From the NCBI GenBank assembly GCA_026873275.1, contig JANTUC010000017.1, forward strand, positions 124,001 to 188,000: a stretch of DNA of 64,000 nt, given 5' to 3'. The first letter of the stretch is position 1. Each line of letters opens with the position of its first letter. Under the pieces are notes generated by a model. It was not told where the DNA came from, did no database searches, and was given only the letters and a program-made list of their open reading frames with translations. This document shows, one piece after another, positions 10,192 through 21,067 of the stretch. The translations under genes were made by a program, and so were the position numbers. This DNA comes from Pseudopithomyces maydicus. Lineage: Eukaryota; Ascomycota; Dothideomycetes; Pleosporales; Didymosphaeriaceae.

Positions 10192-12567
10192 CTATGACCC
10201 GGCGTCACCCCAACTAAGATCACTCGGTGAGCTCCCCTGATTCATACCGGCGTAACCCTGCGATACATCGACTAGCCATGACATATCCTCCATGGGAACT
10301 GTAAACAGAGTATCCCAACCCGGCGCACTCATCATATCTGGAAACGACGTCGCAGGAACGTTGCCAAAGGCAGCGTAAGAGTTCAAGGGTAACATGCCGA
10401 CACTTGTGGGAGTGCTGTCGTACGTGTTGTACATCATGGAATATGGTGCGTCGCCATGTAAGGGCGGACTGTGCAGTGATTGCTGGCCAGAAAGAGCGGA
10501 CAAAGGAACCTGAGATGGGTGTTGCAAATCGGTTGGCAATGGAGATGCATGTATCGGTGGGGTAGAAGAGATGTACGACGATGGTGTGCCCCAAGACTGT
10601 GCATGCGGTGAGTGTTGATACTGGGGTTTCGAGGCAGCTTGTGGACCGCCTGCGAACTGGGGATTTGAATTTTGTACTTCGATGGCGCGTGCCATCTTCT
10701 CGTACCAATTCTTAATCTTCCGCGTTCGCTGTTCGTATTGGTAGAAGATGTCCTTTTCCTTGTTCTGTTCGGAAGCCCTTCCGACCAAGGCTCCAATTCG
10801 CAGGCTCAGGTGTAGGAACACGTGGTCGATGTTCAGCCGTTGCCTCTGTTCTCTAGTTTGAGCCTCCACCGCTGACAACTTGCTCACAATGGCAAACTTC
10901 GCGGCTTGCGTCACACCGAAAGAAAGTTGAACCCATTCCGAATTGGTAAGGGTCATCTCAGACTTCGGTGGCAGCCACAGAAAGAGATCAAGGAATTCCT
11001 TTGCTCCCTCCAGGCCTTCGCAAAGTATCTGGAGGTGTGTTGCGGGTGATTGTTGAAGGTTACGCTCAAAGAATGCCACCTGGAAAAGGAAAAGCTTTGC
11101 AGTGTGGAATTGCATGCATAAAAAATCTAATACAATCAGTAACGACTGGAAATAGGGAAGTTTTTGACTGACGGCTATCGCTAAAATCAAGGCCCACACG
11201 CGATCCGAACTCCTCAAGCTGTGCCCGCGCTCGGAACTCTTCAAGCTGTGCCCGCGCTCGGAACTCTTCAAGCTGTGCCCGCACACGAAAGTACGCATCC
11301 TCTACCTCGGCCTCAGACCCCTGCTCCCTGGCGAGCGTTTCTATATTTTCGATGATCTTCTGCAGTTGTATGACTTGGTACAAGTCCTTATCGGTCCGAT
11401 ATTCTGCCTTCTGGCTCAAAATCAGACACCCTTCTTCCATAGAAGGTGTACAAGCGTATGTATTCATTTTATCGAATAACTTGGATACTCTAAAAATTGT
11501 AAGGTTCAGGTCTATTTCGGGGTCGTCTAGACTAACGTGGAAGAAATGTAGAATATCCCCGCGGCCGCGCGCTGTTCCTCTGAACCCCAAGCTTGGGCTG
11601 CTAAGCCGTACTTTTCAGGCAGCTCGCCCTTTACAAGAGGATCGCGCTTGGTTTCAGGCCTTCGAGTGTTGTTGTTATTCGGCCTTCGATCCAAGCGCAT
11701 ATCGACAGCTATCGATATGGCCAACTGTAGGTATTGGGTGTAATATTTCGAATGCCCATGATACTGATTCCTGCACTATATTAGCAGTCCGCCTTTCAGA
11801 TCTGTGTGCGTAACGAGCTTTACCAGGCTAACACAATCATCAAGCCCTGCAAGTATTCCAACTTTATGCAGTCATCCCCTCCATATAGGACTTTCTCGGT
11901 CACCATGACCTTAAACCGCTTACCAAGGGTTTCTTGGGCGGCCAGGTCATGGAAACTTGCAACTGAGACGATCGCAAGGAACAGGAAAGGCTTTTGATGC
12001 CGCAGTGTTGTCCCAGTCTCGTGTGGTGGCACGATCACGAACGGAAAATGAGGCATCATGTCCGATTTATAAACATCAACCAATGCATCCGCCCTTTCCA
12101 TGGTGAGAATATCCTCGTCGATCACGTCGCCATCGGAAGGTGGGCTCGATATCGCAGAGGGGGAGACTTCGGGCAAGGGTCGCTGAACATTGTACGCGGG
12201 GTTCTGGCTCCGGAGGAGATCTCGGACTTGTGCTTCCAGTGCTTGTATACGGCTGCAAATCGCGTTAGGAAATGCACAGATTGAATGAGGGGGCATCGCA
12301 CGAATCTCGTTTTGCCGAATTGTCGCGTCGCTTTGCAGGACGGAAAACGCACTGCTTTCCCAGGCGAGCACATCTAAGAAGGTCAGTCGAGATTTACTCG
12401 TACAAAATCTATGATACAGCACACCTATCGCAGATGTCGTTCTTCTGTGTGCGGTCGCATCTAATCTTTAGGGAGAAGCAATTCTGGCACGTCTTCGACA
12501 ACAACACTTCGCTGGGACCACCTTTCCAACTACCACTATCACTATCTGTCGGTGGAGCAAGAGACAT
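10192..12567 (-). CDS. Zn2Cys6 fungal-specific transcription factor
   Basis: Six exons fit in phase on the minus strand: 12567-12425, 12373-12302, 12252-11824, 11770-11537, 11489-11198 and 11145-10192 (707 aa). The N-terminus holds the binuclear zinc cluster CQNCFSLKIRC...ICDRCARLGKQC (residues ~27-55), split by intron 1. Then comes the linker and coiled-coil start RIQALEAQVRDLL, followed by the fungal-specific middle homology region (LAWNQYHGHSKYYTQYLQLAIS, VDMRLDR, GIFYISST). Exon 5 carries three nearly identical 9-residue repeats, RAQLEEFRA. The ~190-residue C-terminus is Ser/Pro/Gln-rich and could be an activation region. It should be a nuclear DNA-binding regulator; targets cannot be read. 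Short upstream ATGs overlap the start. The exon 5/6 junction next to the repeats is the least certain. Confidence 0.85.
11204..11284. repeat. 27-bp coding minisatellite, three copies
   Basis: Three tandem 27-bp units (11204-11230, 11231-11257, 11258-11284) differ at only a few positions. In the minus-strand transcription-factor frame each adds nine residues, so copy-number changes keep the frame. Confidence 0.92.
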
Positions 12568-15197
12568 AGCCGCGGCGTCTTCGAGCGGGCGTGATCGTAG
12601 GGGTAGTCATGGAGGAAGGTGAGGGGCGCTCGCCGACTTGTAAAAGCTCAATTACCGACTGTAGGGATCGGCCACGACTTCTGAACGAATTTCGGATAAG
12701 TTTAGGAGTCAGTCCTGGTGAACATGGTGGCTCCTAACGGCAATAGGAAGAATATAACGATGTGTGCACACTTGGGAGAAGGATGATGTCTGTGACATTG
12801 AAGCGCCCCCGCTACAACCTACGCTAGCCTTGGCTCGAACCATGCTGGACGCTTTGACGCGAACGCAATGAAAAATCAACACAATCATTGAGCCACAAAT
12901 TTTCCCTTCTTCTTGTAATGTGGATCAATGGTCTTGCTCGTCGCTAGTGACATTTTGCTTTCCTTAGTGCGAAGGTTTCACACGCATCTGTCATACAGAA
13001 CAAATTGTCACCGCCTTTCCAGCTGCTTGCAGGGACACGCCAGCAGGGCTTGGCCCCCACTAACTCTCTCGCACGAATTTTATATAGGGAGACAGGTTGT
13101 TAGGCTTGGTGGCGCAGCATTTAGAGGGTGGGTCGAATTTGTGACTCGGCAACTCGATCCGACGTGCGCAACTACTTCTCACTCGTTAATGAAGTGAATA
13201 CCACCAGTATCCACAGTAGGCCAGACGGATCGATCCTGACGCACCCACGTGCTTGACTAGTCAGCAGTGCTCTGAGTACTAAGCAAAGCTTGGCATGGTT
13301 ACCAAGCTTAGAACCATATATGTAGTTCCCGCTAGTCTACTGCGGTTTCAAGAAACTTGTGAAACTCGCGGAGCATTTCTATCGACCAAGAGTGGAAGCC
13401 GGCAATTCGGACGAGCGTGGCACAATCCGATCTCGGTGTCCGAATGTAATCAAGATTTCGGTCGTACAGCGTACAACCCCCTGGAGGTTTCTACGAATGG
13501 GACGGATTGCCAACTGGGAGAATGAACACCACATGCACAACGCTCGGCGCAAACATTTTCACTCTGTTTAAACGCTCACAATTTGGTTCTGAGGCAAGAA
13601 ATAAAAACGCCATCTCTCTGCTCGTATTGCAACTGCCGATACAAAGATAACGGATGTACTGCATCTGCAGAGTAGACAGGGGCCCACAACGGATACCTAG
13701 AACCAGCCCTATCACGACGTTCCTAACGAGCACAAGGACAAAGCGCTGCAGACGTACATGTCAGCCCCGTGTTATTGTACCAGGCATATACTCGGGACGG
13801 GAGCGGGCCAGACCGTAGTGTAGCCAGATCACACAATCTAATGTTCGGCGGAAAAGTATGGCATACATGTGTCGTTGACACCGGCAGCGGCATCCAAAGC
13901 CACTCAGAGGCGAGCCATTCCCACACGCTACAATTTCTTTTGCCACAGGTATCCCGTCAAATAGGTATTTGTCATCAGCAATCTACGACAAAAGGATTCC
14001 GTCAAATTGTAGCGGCGAAGGGACTACAAGGGGTGTGTCTATCTCACACAAGAACAGCCCGATGATCTTCGGCGCGACGGATATCGCCTGTTTCCCTGGT
14101 CTTAAATGTAATGTGCTATAGGTTTGCCATTCATAAATGCAGTATGATATACGTTTGCCATTCATATGGGCAGCGGAATATTGCAGCCGAGTATGAGGCT
14201 TCCAAATACTGTCTCGTTGCGATGTGCCTATCTTTCGTCTCGCTAACCCTCGTCATGATCGCTACAGAGAGGCTTAGGCTGTGTGATGTGATTTTTTGCC
14301 TCGGAATGGTAAAGTTATCATTGGTTACTGTCATATACTGATGTGTCTTTGCGTTTCATTGGTCGTAAGTATATTCCACCCGTCGGTCGTGCTTCCTTAA
14401 TCTCGCTATGGTGCATACTCTTGCCATTCAAAAGCAACATATCTCTACATGGTCATTGACTATATGCATGGTAAATTGCTATTAGGATGGTAATTGGCAA
14501 TTCTGTGTGTAAATCGTTTAGAATAATTCAAATTATAAATTTGTGAACAAAATTATTCAATGTAATTGATTCCGCTTTTTAAAAACATGATGGAGGTTAT
14601 AACTTCATAAAACGGTACAAAATTATATTATCTAAAATCTAAAGTGTTTAGAAAACTGTCCAAAGGTAAAAAGCCTGAAGCCCTACTAATAATTATACAA
14701 GGAGTTGATTAAGAATTCAAGGTAAACTAGCCGATGAAAAACTATAGGTCTTAACGTAATAAGCGGGCGTTCAAAGCAGCATGTGCACTAAGGACCAAAA
14801 GTGAAGTATGCCCTCAATAATTCTAAACAGGATAGACATCAATAGAAGAGTTTTAGAATGTGTCGAATCAGCCAAATAGCTTTCCATGCCAATTAGGCTC
14901 AACATACTCGTATTTCCGATTGTCTTGTCTTTCGTGCACGTCTTACGGCTACAAATCGTAGCAATGGCATGTCTTAAAATTGTCTCATTTATTCGTCCTA
15001 GAACCTAGACAGCATGCTTCTTGCCATTATAAAAGTGTGCATGCTGCTTATTAGAAGCATAAATAATCTCTCCTTTCAGTCCTTCCGAACAATGTCATCT
15101 GCAGCAGTTTTGCTCGCATAGAACTACAATTTCCACACTGAATTCCTTTTTTTACAAGCTTGAATACGTCCAACGACGCAATAGTACGAATACAGTC
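12568..15197. other. Gene-poor region, AT-rich towards its right end
   Basis: About 2.6 kb without a supported gene; small frames on both strands lack family signatures. From ~14480 to 14720 the sequence is strongly AT-rich. A direct repeat of GTTTGCCATTCAT occurs near 14122 and 14153. Confidence 0.55.
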
Positions 15198-15692
15198 ATG
15201 TCTCGCTACAAGTACCCAGTGTTTACTGCATTGCACCACAAATCTCAACAGTTGCGATTGTATATCGGCCTCTCTCCTAAAAGCAAGCCTTCCGAGCCTC
15301 TGCGGTGCATAGCGTACCATCCAAAACTCGAGAACGGGCGTTGGACTGTGGGTATACAGGAAAATGCTCAGTCATATTATGACTGTAGTATCCGCAAACT
15401 AGGTTGGTTCTCAGACCCTGATCTGTTCAAGAATGTAGCCGAAGGTGTGTCAATGGAAGATCATCCCGCCTCCATCTGGGACATTTTCCTATCACGCAAC
15501 ACCCGAAATGTATCTCCAATGCCCTATGAAGAGGCTTTTAGCAACTGGACTTCTAAACTTCTCGATACTCTAGACTTACAGTACGGAAGAGTCTACAGCA
15601 ACCGATCCCTAGACTTGGCACTGGACGGTCCTGGGGAACAGGTTCTTAGATCATGTACCTACTATCAAAGTATTGGGATTGTCTTGTCGTAA
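15198..15692 (+). CDS. Orphan hypothetical protein in AT-rich DNA
   Basis: An ATG-initiated frame of 164 aa (MSRYKYPVF...GIVLS) with ordinary amino-acid composition, no signal peptide and no domain that I recognise. It is embedded in AT-rich, gene-poor sequence. An alternative 3' end is possible: a donor near 15668 (GTATTGGG) joined to an acceptor at ~15757 (TTCCACAG) would replace the last residues by a short tail ending HDHGKWIRFKG. Coding status is uncertain. Confidence 0.4.
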   Translation: MSRYKYPVFTALHHKSQQLRLYIGLSPKSKPSEPLRCIAYHPKLENGRWTVGIQENAQSYYDCSIRKLGWFSDPDLFKNVAEGVSMEDHPASIWDIFLSRNTRNVSPMPYEEAFSNWTSKLLDTLDLQYGRVYSNRSLDLALDGPGEQVLRSCTYYQSIGIVLS

Positions 15693-16206
15693 TACAAGAC
15701 AAACAGTATCTTAGCGATGGTATGGGCACTGATCTGTTTTTTTGTATTTTCCACAGCCCATGATCACGGCAAATGGATTCGCTTTAAAGGATGACTGCTG
15801 TCAAAATAGGTAATTGGGCATTTTTGTACGCAACAAGTGTATCTAGTCTATCTTGTTTTGGACGTTCGCTTTGGATTGAGGGCAAAACACTCACGCTCAG
15901 TTGAAAAGAATCGAATCAAATGGCCGGACAATTTGTCTATGTTACAATTATTTCTTTTTTGGACAGCTGCATCATTTTTACTTTACTGTTTCTATTCCGC
16001 TTTATTTGGATTACCCCCTTACGGCGCTTACGGGTCGAGCTTAATTTATATTGAATCTGTTGCGTCTGGTTTACCTTTGGCTGGTATCGGCATGATCTGC
16101 TTAGGTCCTCGTGACGATAACTGAAAGGAAGACTGACGATGATTCAAGACTAAAAGCACTCAGAAAAGCTCATTTCCCAAAATACAATGGCCAAAGGTAA
16201 CTAACC
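15693..16206. other. AT-rich spacer with a possible gene remnant
   Basis: An open + frame at 15837-16124 would encode hydrophobic segments (LFLFWTAASFLLYCFYSALFG) but has no ATG at its start and no recognised family. It could be a relic of a membrane-protein gene. Confidence 0.3.
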
Positions 16207-17043
16207 CTAGCAAAAAGCATACCAATCCTTATCCTCATGTAAAAAATCGTTTTCCATATCATATGGTTCCTCGCCAGTATAAACCCATATTCTTTTGTAT
16301 TCGGTATCATCCCAAGTGCCCAAGAAACGCTCATTAAGCGAAACGTATTGAAGGTAGGCAGGCATCCAAGTAAGAGTATCCCAGTCAATGATGGTCACCT
16401 CCCAGTCTTCAATTTCTCCGGTTGTACCATTTTTGATAGGCTTGGCAAGGATGTTGTGATCTTTCACGTCCAAATGGGTAAGGGTAGGTTCTGTTGCTTT
16501 GCTAGCTCCCAAAATTGGCTTCACATTTGCAAAGCGTTCTTCGTCAGACTCAAAGAAGTGTTTTTCCCAAGAGCGCAGGGCCGTCTCATGAATCATTGCT
16601 TCGCGCAAAGCCGTTAGGAACTCATCATGAGTATCGTAAGGACCTCGTACTGGCTTTGAATAAACTCGGAAGATTTGATATATGCTGCTCACCCCCTGAT
16701 AATTGATGCGACCGTAGTATTGTTTGCCTTCCAGTTTGACCTCTCGTAATAGCTTCAGTTGCTCTCCGATCTTTCTGCAGATGATCTCCTTGTTTTCCTC
16801 TGTTGTAGCCTTCCACATCGAAGGGGAGAGACAAAGTGCGTCAATGTACTCCATCATTAAAATGTATATTGGATCGCCATCTGGATCTTTCTCTTCCCAT
16901 GCGGCATATGCTTTTGGACATCGTACCTTTGAGTTCTCCGCCAGCCATATTAGATTTTCCGCTTCCTTCATACGGTCAGTCAAGGCCTTTTGATGCAACA
17001 TGTCACTTCGTGCATACTTGGTATAATCTGAGGTCCCATCCAT
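16207..17043 (-). CDS. APH/choline-kinase-like phosphotransferase
   Basis: A 278-aa frame starting at the first ATG (MDGTSDYTKY). It contains the kinase-like catalytic loop LTHLDVKDHNIL (HxDxxxxN) and the metal-binding IIDWDT, the hallmarks of the aminoglycoside-phosphotransferase/choline-kinase fold. An N-lobe-like stretch (EAENLIWLAENSKVRCPKAYAAW, YILMMEYIDA) precedes them. Fungal members are mostly uncharacterised small-molecule kinases; the substrate is unknown. The nucleotide-binding N-terminus is short. The same frame continues upstream for about 100 codons behind one TAG at 17062-17064, so the gene may be truncated by a nonsense change. It lies in AT-rich sequence. Confidence 0.68.
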   Translation of the reverse strand: MDGTSDYTKYARSDMLHQKALTDRMKEAENLIWLAENSKVRCPKAYAAWEEKDPDGDPIYILMMEYIDALCLSPSMWKATTEENKEIICRKIGEQLKLLREVKLEGKQYYGRINYQGVSSIYQIFRVYSKPVRGPYDTHDEFLTALREAMIHETALRSWEKHFFESDEERFANVKPILGASKATEPTLTHLDVKDHNILAKPIKNGTTGEIEDWEVTIIDWDTLTWMPAYLQYVSLNERFLGTWDDTEYKRIWVYTGEEPYDMENDFLHEDKDWYAFC

Positions 17044-17061
17044 ACTTGTAGACACAAGGGC

Positions 17062-17367
17062 CTATTCTACAAATTGGTTTGTGCGATGAGTGTGCAAATT
17101 GACGCCACTTGGATATCTCGTTGATTTCTTCCCAGGGGGTATGGGAGGGTGATCAGGGGCGAAATATGGGAATTTAATCTTGGTAAATCCATCGTAAACC
17201 CTCTGACAGGCAGGAAACAGTTTGTGATTCATAGAACTGGCCTTGTTTACATCCCTCGTTCCATAATTTTCTTGCAGGAACTTCTGTTTGTTAACCTTCG
17301 GTTCACCTCCACTCGTAGTCGGGGACGACAAGACGAGACTCGACAAATGAGATGCCAAATTGAACAT
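17062..17367 (-). pseudogene. Possible N-terminal part of the kinase-like gene, cut by TAG
   Basis: This frame (ATG at 17367, start MFNLASHLSS) stays open for 101 codons and ends at TAG 17064-17062, exactly in frame with the downstream kinase-like gene and 18 bp before its first ATG. No intron of usual length can remove the stop. The stop could derive from CAG by one C-to-T change. That the two parts once formed one protein is an inference from the shared frame. Confidence 0.35.
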
Positions 17368-18419
17368 GGCGATGATTTGTGGGAGAACGAACGCCAAGAG
17401 TCGATGCAAGAAGGATCCGCACCTGTAACACAAATGCCTGCTTTTATAACCGGCTTGATCACATGCAGAAGCGAGTTACATTGAAAGAAACGTTATTCCC
17501 TAGCTAGAAGCCCATTATTTTAGCCAGACAAAGAGACAGCACAGAAATCGCTTTTGTATAGCACAGTAAAAGATCACGTGACTAATTTCCGTTAATGATA
17601 CGTACGTATGCGGAATCAAAGAAAGGTAAGGTGGTACACTTAAGACTGAAAAGGTCAAGTGCACAGAATCCTCTTTATTCCTCTGTAACTCAAAGAAACA
17701 GCCTGTAGAAGCTGGAGTTCTGTATAAAGAAAAAGGGCGAAGCGGAAAAAATTGCTTGAATTTCCTAGTAGCAAGGGATATACCCAAGTAATAGTTATGG
17801 TGCTGCTGAATATAGCTACAGTAAACTCCAAGCCTGCGCATTAGGGCAAGAAAGTATGGTTGTTACTAGCGGCATACAAGAAATACAGTACAAATTTTTA
17901 AATTTTTATCGCCGCTATTCATAATTTGTTAAATAATTTACCTGGGTAAAACCATTGATTTATCAAGAAATGGGCACTCATTTCATTGACTGCAAAAATG
18001 TCTATGATTACTATTTTTTGCACTATCTTTTATCTATATTTTGAGTACTTCAAGGGAGTTTTCTTAAAAAAACAAAGACAATAATTTTTTAATATATACT
18101 ATACGCAAAACCAAAAGCGAATTATGTATTCTAGCTAATGAGAAATAGTAAGCACTGACTTATCGGTCGAGCATCACACCATATGCGAAGCAGGGACTGT
18201 TTAAATTGCGTATAAGTTTTCGGACTCCGTCACGAATGAAATCTCTTAATTAAATCCCGTGATCGCCTTGCGTTATCTTAAACCCAGTAGCGTCTGCAGC
18301 TGTATGAGCTAGGGCATGATTATCACGAGAAATATTTCAAGCCGTTCTGCCTCAGAGCGTCTTTTTCCTGTAAACCGAGTTCGATTTCAACAACGCTTCT
18401 CAACCTCGCCAACAGCAAC
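17368..18419. other. AT-rich intergenic region
   Basis: About 1 kb of AT-rich sequence, densest between 17880 and 18140, with poly-A/T tracts and no supported gene. It forms the right flank of the 14.3-18.4 kb AT-rich island. Confidence 0.5.
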
Positions 18420-19839
18420 ATGATATTCAAAGGCAATGCGGAGTTCCGAGAGCAGGCACTCCTAGATCAAATACAGGGCTTGACCAAGCAACCTGGTTTT
18501 CTCAGCACACAAGAGACTAGATCTCAGCTTCTCCAGTTATCTGAACAATTATCTGCTAGTCTTCGAGCTCCTGAAGATGTCGCGAACGAGGTCGCATACT
18601 TTGTTAGTACCTGCCCTATCTGGGATCGAGCCCCGTTTACGCCTGTCGCTTATCATGAAGCCCATGTACGCATTTTCCGTACGAGTGGCTGTAGATCTAA
18701 AACTGTTCGAATTGATCGACGCCAGCAAGCCCTGCGTTGATGCTGCCGATCTCGCTGTCGCAACTGGTGCCTCGCAGGATCTTATCAGTATGTTCCGGTA
18801 ACTTCGCAAAATCATTGTTAGTATGAACTGAGACCCACACAGCTCGGATCCTACGCGTTGTATCCGCATTGAATTTTGTAGACGAGGTCGGGGAAAACCA
18901 ATGGGCTAGCAATGAAGTCACGAAGGTCATGTGCCGACCCGAAGCATACGCTGCACATATTCACAAGTTCGCTTTCCCTTTCTTCCCCATCGAGGAATAC
19001 GATCACTAAGTGCATTTAAGATGGACCAACTGCAACGGCACTATGGTCAAGATGCCCGCATATCTAAAGAAGACCGGCTACCAGACGCCTACCGATCCTG
19101 CCAATGGGCCCTTCCAGTACGCATTTGACACCGAGAAGAGTGCATTCGACTATTGGAATGAGAAACCCGAAATTGCTGCAAATTTCAACACTTTCATGAA
19201 GGGTAAGCGCGCTTCTCGGCCGAGCTGGGCAGAATGGTGGCCAGTAGAAAGTCTCTTGCTGCAACCGGGTGATCTGGACAGCGAAAAGGTTCTGGTTGTG
19301 GATGTCGGTGGAGGCAGAGGCCATGACATTGAGGCTTTCCGAAACGTGTACCCGAACCGAGGGAGACTGGTTCTAGAAGACCAGCCCAGCGTGATTGCTG
19401 ACATCCAGGAGCTGCATGCGGATATTGAAAGAGTGGGGCACAACTTCTTTACTCCGCAGCCTATCATAGGTATCCTTGCCACCTGCCGCTGTTAACCGGC
19501 GAACAAAGAACTAATTCTTTCACAGGCGCACGCATTTACTTCTTCGGCATGATCTTCCACGATTGGTCGGATGAGTTTTGCCTAAAGATTCTAGAGCAAA
19601 CGGTACCAGCTATGACGAAAGGGTATTCGAAGGTCCTGATTGATGATGCTGTGTTGCCAGTTGAAGGTTGCCCTGCTGTGCTCGGGGGCTTGGACCTCGC
19701 GATGATGGCTATGCATTCTGGGAAAGAGAGAACGGAGCGACAGTGGCGTGATCTACTTGGGCAGGCTGGACTCAAGATCAACAAGTTCTGGCCATATAAT
19801 GCAAGCGGAACGGGTATCATTGAAGCAGAGTTGATCTGA
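18420..19839 (+). CDS. SAM-dependent O-methyltransferase (PF00891-type)
   Basis: Five exons fit in phase: 18420-18602, 18661-18787, 18843-18966, 19021-19469 and 19526-19839, giving 398 aa. All four introns are 54-58 bp. The N-terminal dimerisation part contains FSVRVAVDLKLFELID and DLAVATGAS. The SAM-binding motif VVDVGGGRG lies near residue 235, and the catalytic-base region FGMIFHDWSDE near residue 300. The C-terminus MMAMHSGKERTERQWRDLL is typical of fungal secondary-metabolite O-methyltransferases of the sterigmatocystin 8-O-methyltransferase type. Such enzymes methylate phenolic hydroxyls; the substrate here is unknown. No polyketide synthase or other backbone gene is in the window, so a cluster role is not supported. 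Confidence 0.88.
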
Positions 19840-20638
19840 GGTAGTAGGTGCTTCGCCAAGTTGACTGCTCGTCAATTTAGCATAGTCTAGCTTTGAAGCT
19901 CGTTGGATTATCAATACTTCTCGGCATGACAGAATCTTGCGAATAGAATCTGTTATCTCAAGCATATTTGGTATGCAAGGATCTGAAAACAAAGAACATG
20001 TTTACGTGATACAGCTCGAAAACCCACTACCGTAATTCGCACTGATCCGTGGGTAAGGTATGTGCGTGCGTTGCATTCAAAGATGCTCATGAAGCGTTAT
20101 CCCTAATTTTGTAAGATGGCCGAGGCACAACGCAGCCTTTTGATTATCCTGTATTCCAGCGTCGATGCCGCCTAGGTGAAGTTGGCTCGAGGGTCACACA
20201 GCATACTGTATGAGCTTGGCCTCCCTGTCATTCGTTCGATTGCTTAAACGTATCCATAGAACTAAAGATAACTACTCCAAATTACTATTGTTTTTCGCAT
20301 TACGCACTGCTGGCCTGACGAAGTCATACTTCGGGTATCATAAATCCATCCCGAATGCACCCAGCTGGAAGAATTGCTTCCTTTGAACGATTCCGCTATT
20401 TTGCTGAACCATTGTTCCAAACGCCACTAAACGCCGTCGTCGTCGTCGCATGTCAGCTGCTTGCGCTAACCTATACCCTGTAACATAGTCTCACTAGGGG
20501 TCCATATCCGGATGGACCGCGTTCTCGGTGATATGGACCCCTTCAGTCCTCTTCCACATCATCCATCCCAAATTGTTCGCCGTGGCCGGGCTTGACGTAG
20601 CAGCCAGAGTCGCGAAACGGATCTTGGGGTCCATGTAG
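19840..20638. other. Convergent intergenic region
   Basis: About 0.8 kb between the 3' ends of the methyltransferase and the YbjQ-like gene. A short CGT triplet run is seen near 20432-20448; no gene is supported. Confidence 0.5.
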
Positions 20639-21067
20639 TCATGCTTTCTCCTTCTCGATGTACACAGCCGTGCCGTATACGCTGATTTGCGCGAAGCCCA
20701 AGACTTCGCTCTCTCCAAAGCCCATGCCGACTATCGCGTTGCCGCCGCGAGATATGCAGTCGCGGATCATGCGCTCGCTAGCCTGGTCTCGCGCATTGTA
20801 GATCATGTGTGTCAGGCTCTTTGCTTCGCTTCCGTTGCCGATGGACTTGAGGAAAGTCTTGGTATCTTTGCGTGCCACTGTGGTGAGTCCATGGACCATG
20901 CCAATAACTTTGACAATGCGATAGCCGGGGAGCGACGGTGTAGTGGCGGTCAAGACGGAAGAGGTGCGGCAATGCGGTTCGCTTTCCATCTGCGCAGGTT
21001 CGGGACGCATCTGTGGGTTTGTGTTCTGACGCGGGAGCATCATGGTGGAGCGGCGGTTGGTCAACAT
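20639..21067 (-). CDS. YbjQ/UPF0145 family protein
   Basis: A single-exon frame of 142 aa. After a ~45-residue low-complexity leader the conserved domain begins at YRIVKVIGMVHGLTTVARKD. It continues through the basic linker SEAKSLTHMIYNARDQASERMIRDC and ends with GGNAIVGMGFGESEVLGFAQISVYGTAVYIE. This is the YbjQ (PF01906) fold, a small pentamer-forming domain sometimes called heavy-metal-binding; its biochemical role is unclear. The start at 21067 is the first ATG, and others lie at codons 9-10. It is widespread in bacteria and many fungi, so its presence is not by itself evidence of recent transfer. Confidence 0.88.
   Translation of the reverse strand: MLTNRRSTMMLPRQNTNPQMRPEPAQMESEPHCRTSSVLTATTPSLPGYRIVKVIGMVHGLTTVARKDTKTFLKSIGNGSEAKSLTHMIYNARDQASERMIRDCISRGGNAIVGMGFGESEVLGFAQISVYGTAVYIEKEKA

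Noticed and set aside
17515..17841. 108-codon minus-strand frame in AT-rich DNA
   Set aside because: Phe/Leu/Ser/Tyr-rich without a recognisable domain, ending beside the AT-rich spacer; judged a chance frame.
18420..18740. Methyltransferase N-terminal frame read as a separate 106-aa gene
   Set aside because: Removing the 58-bp intron at 18603-18660 joins it to the methyltransferase in phase with a conserved continuation.
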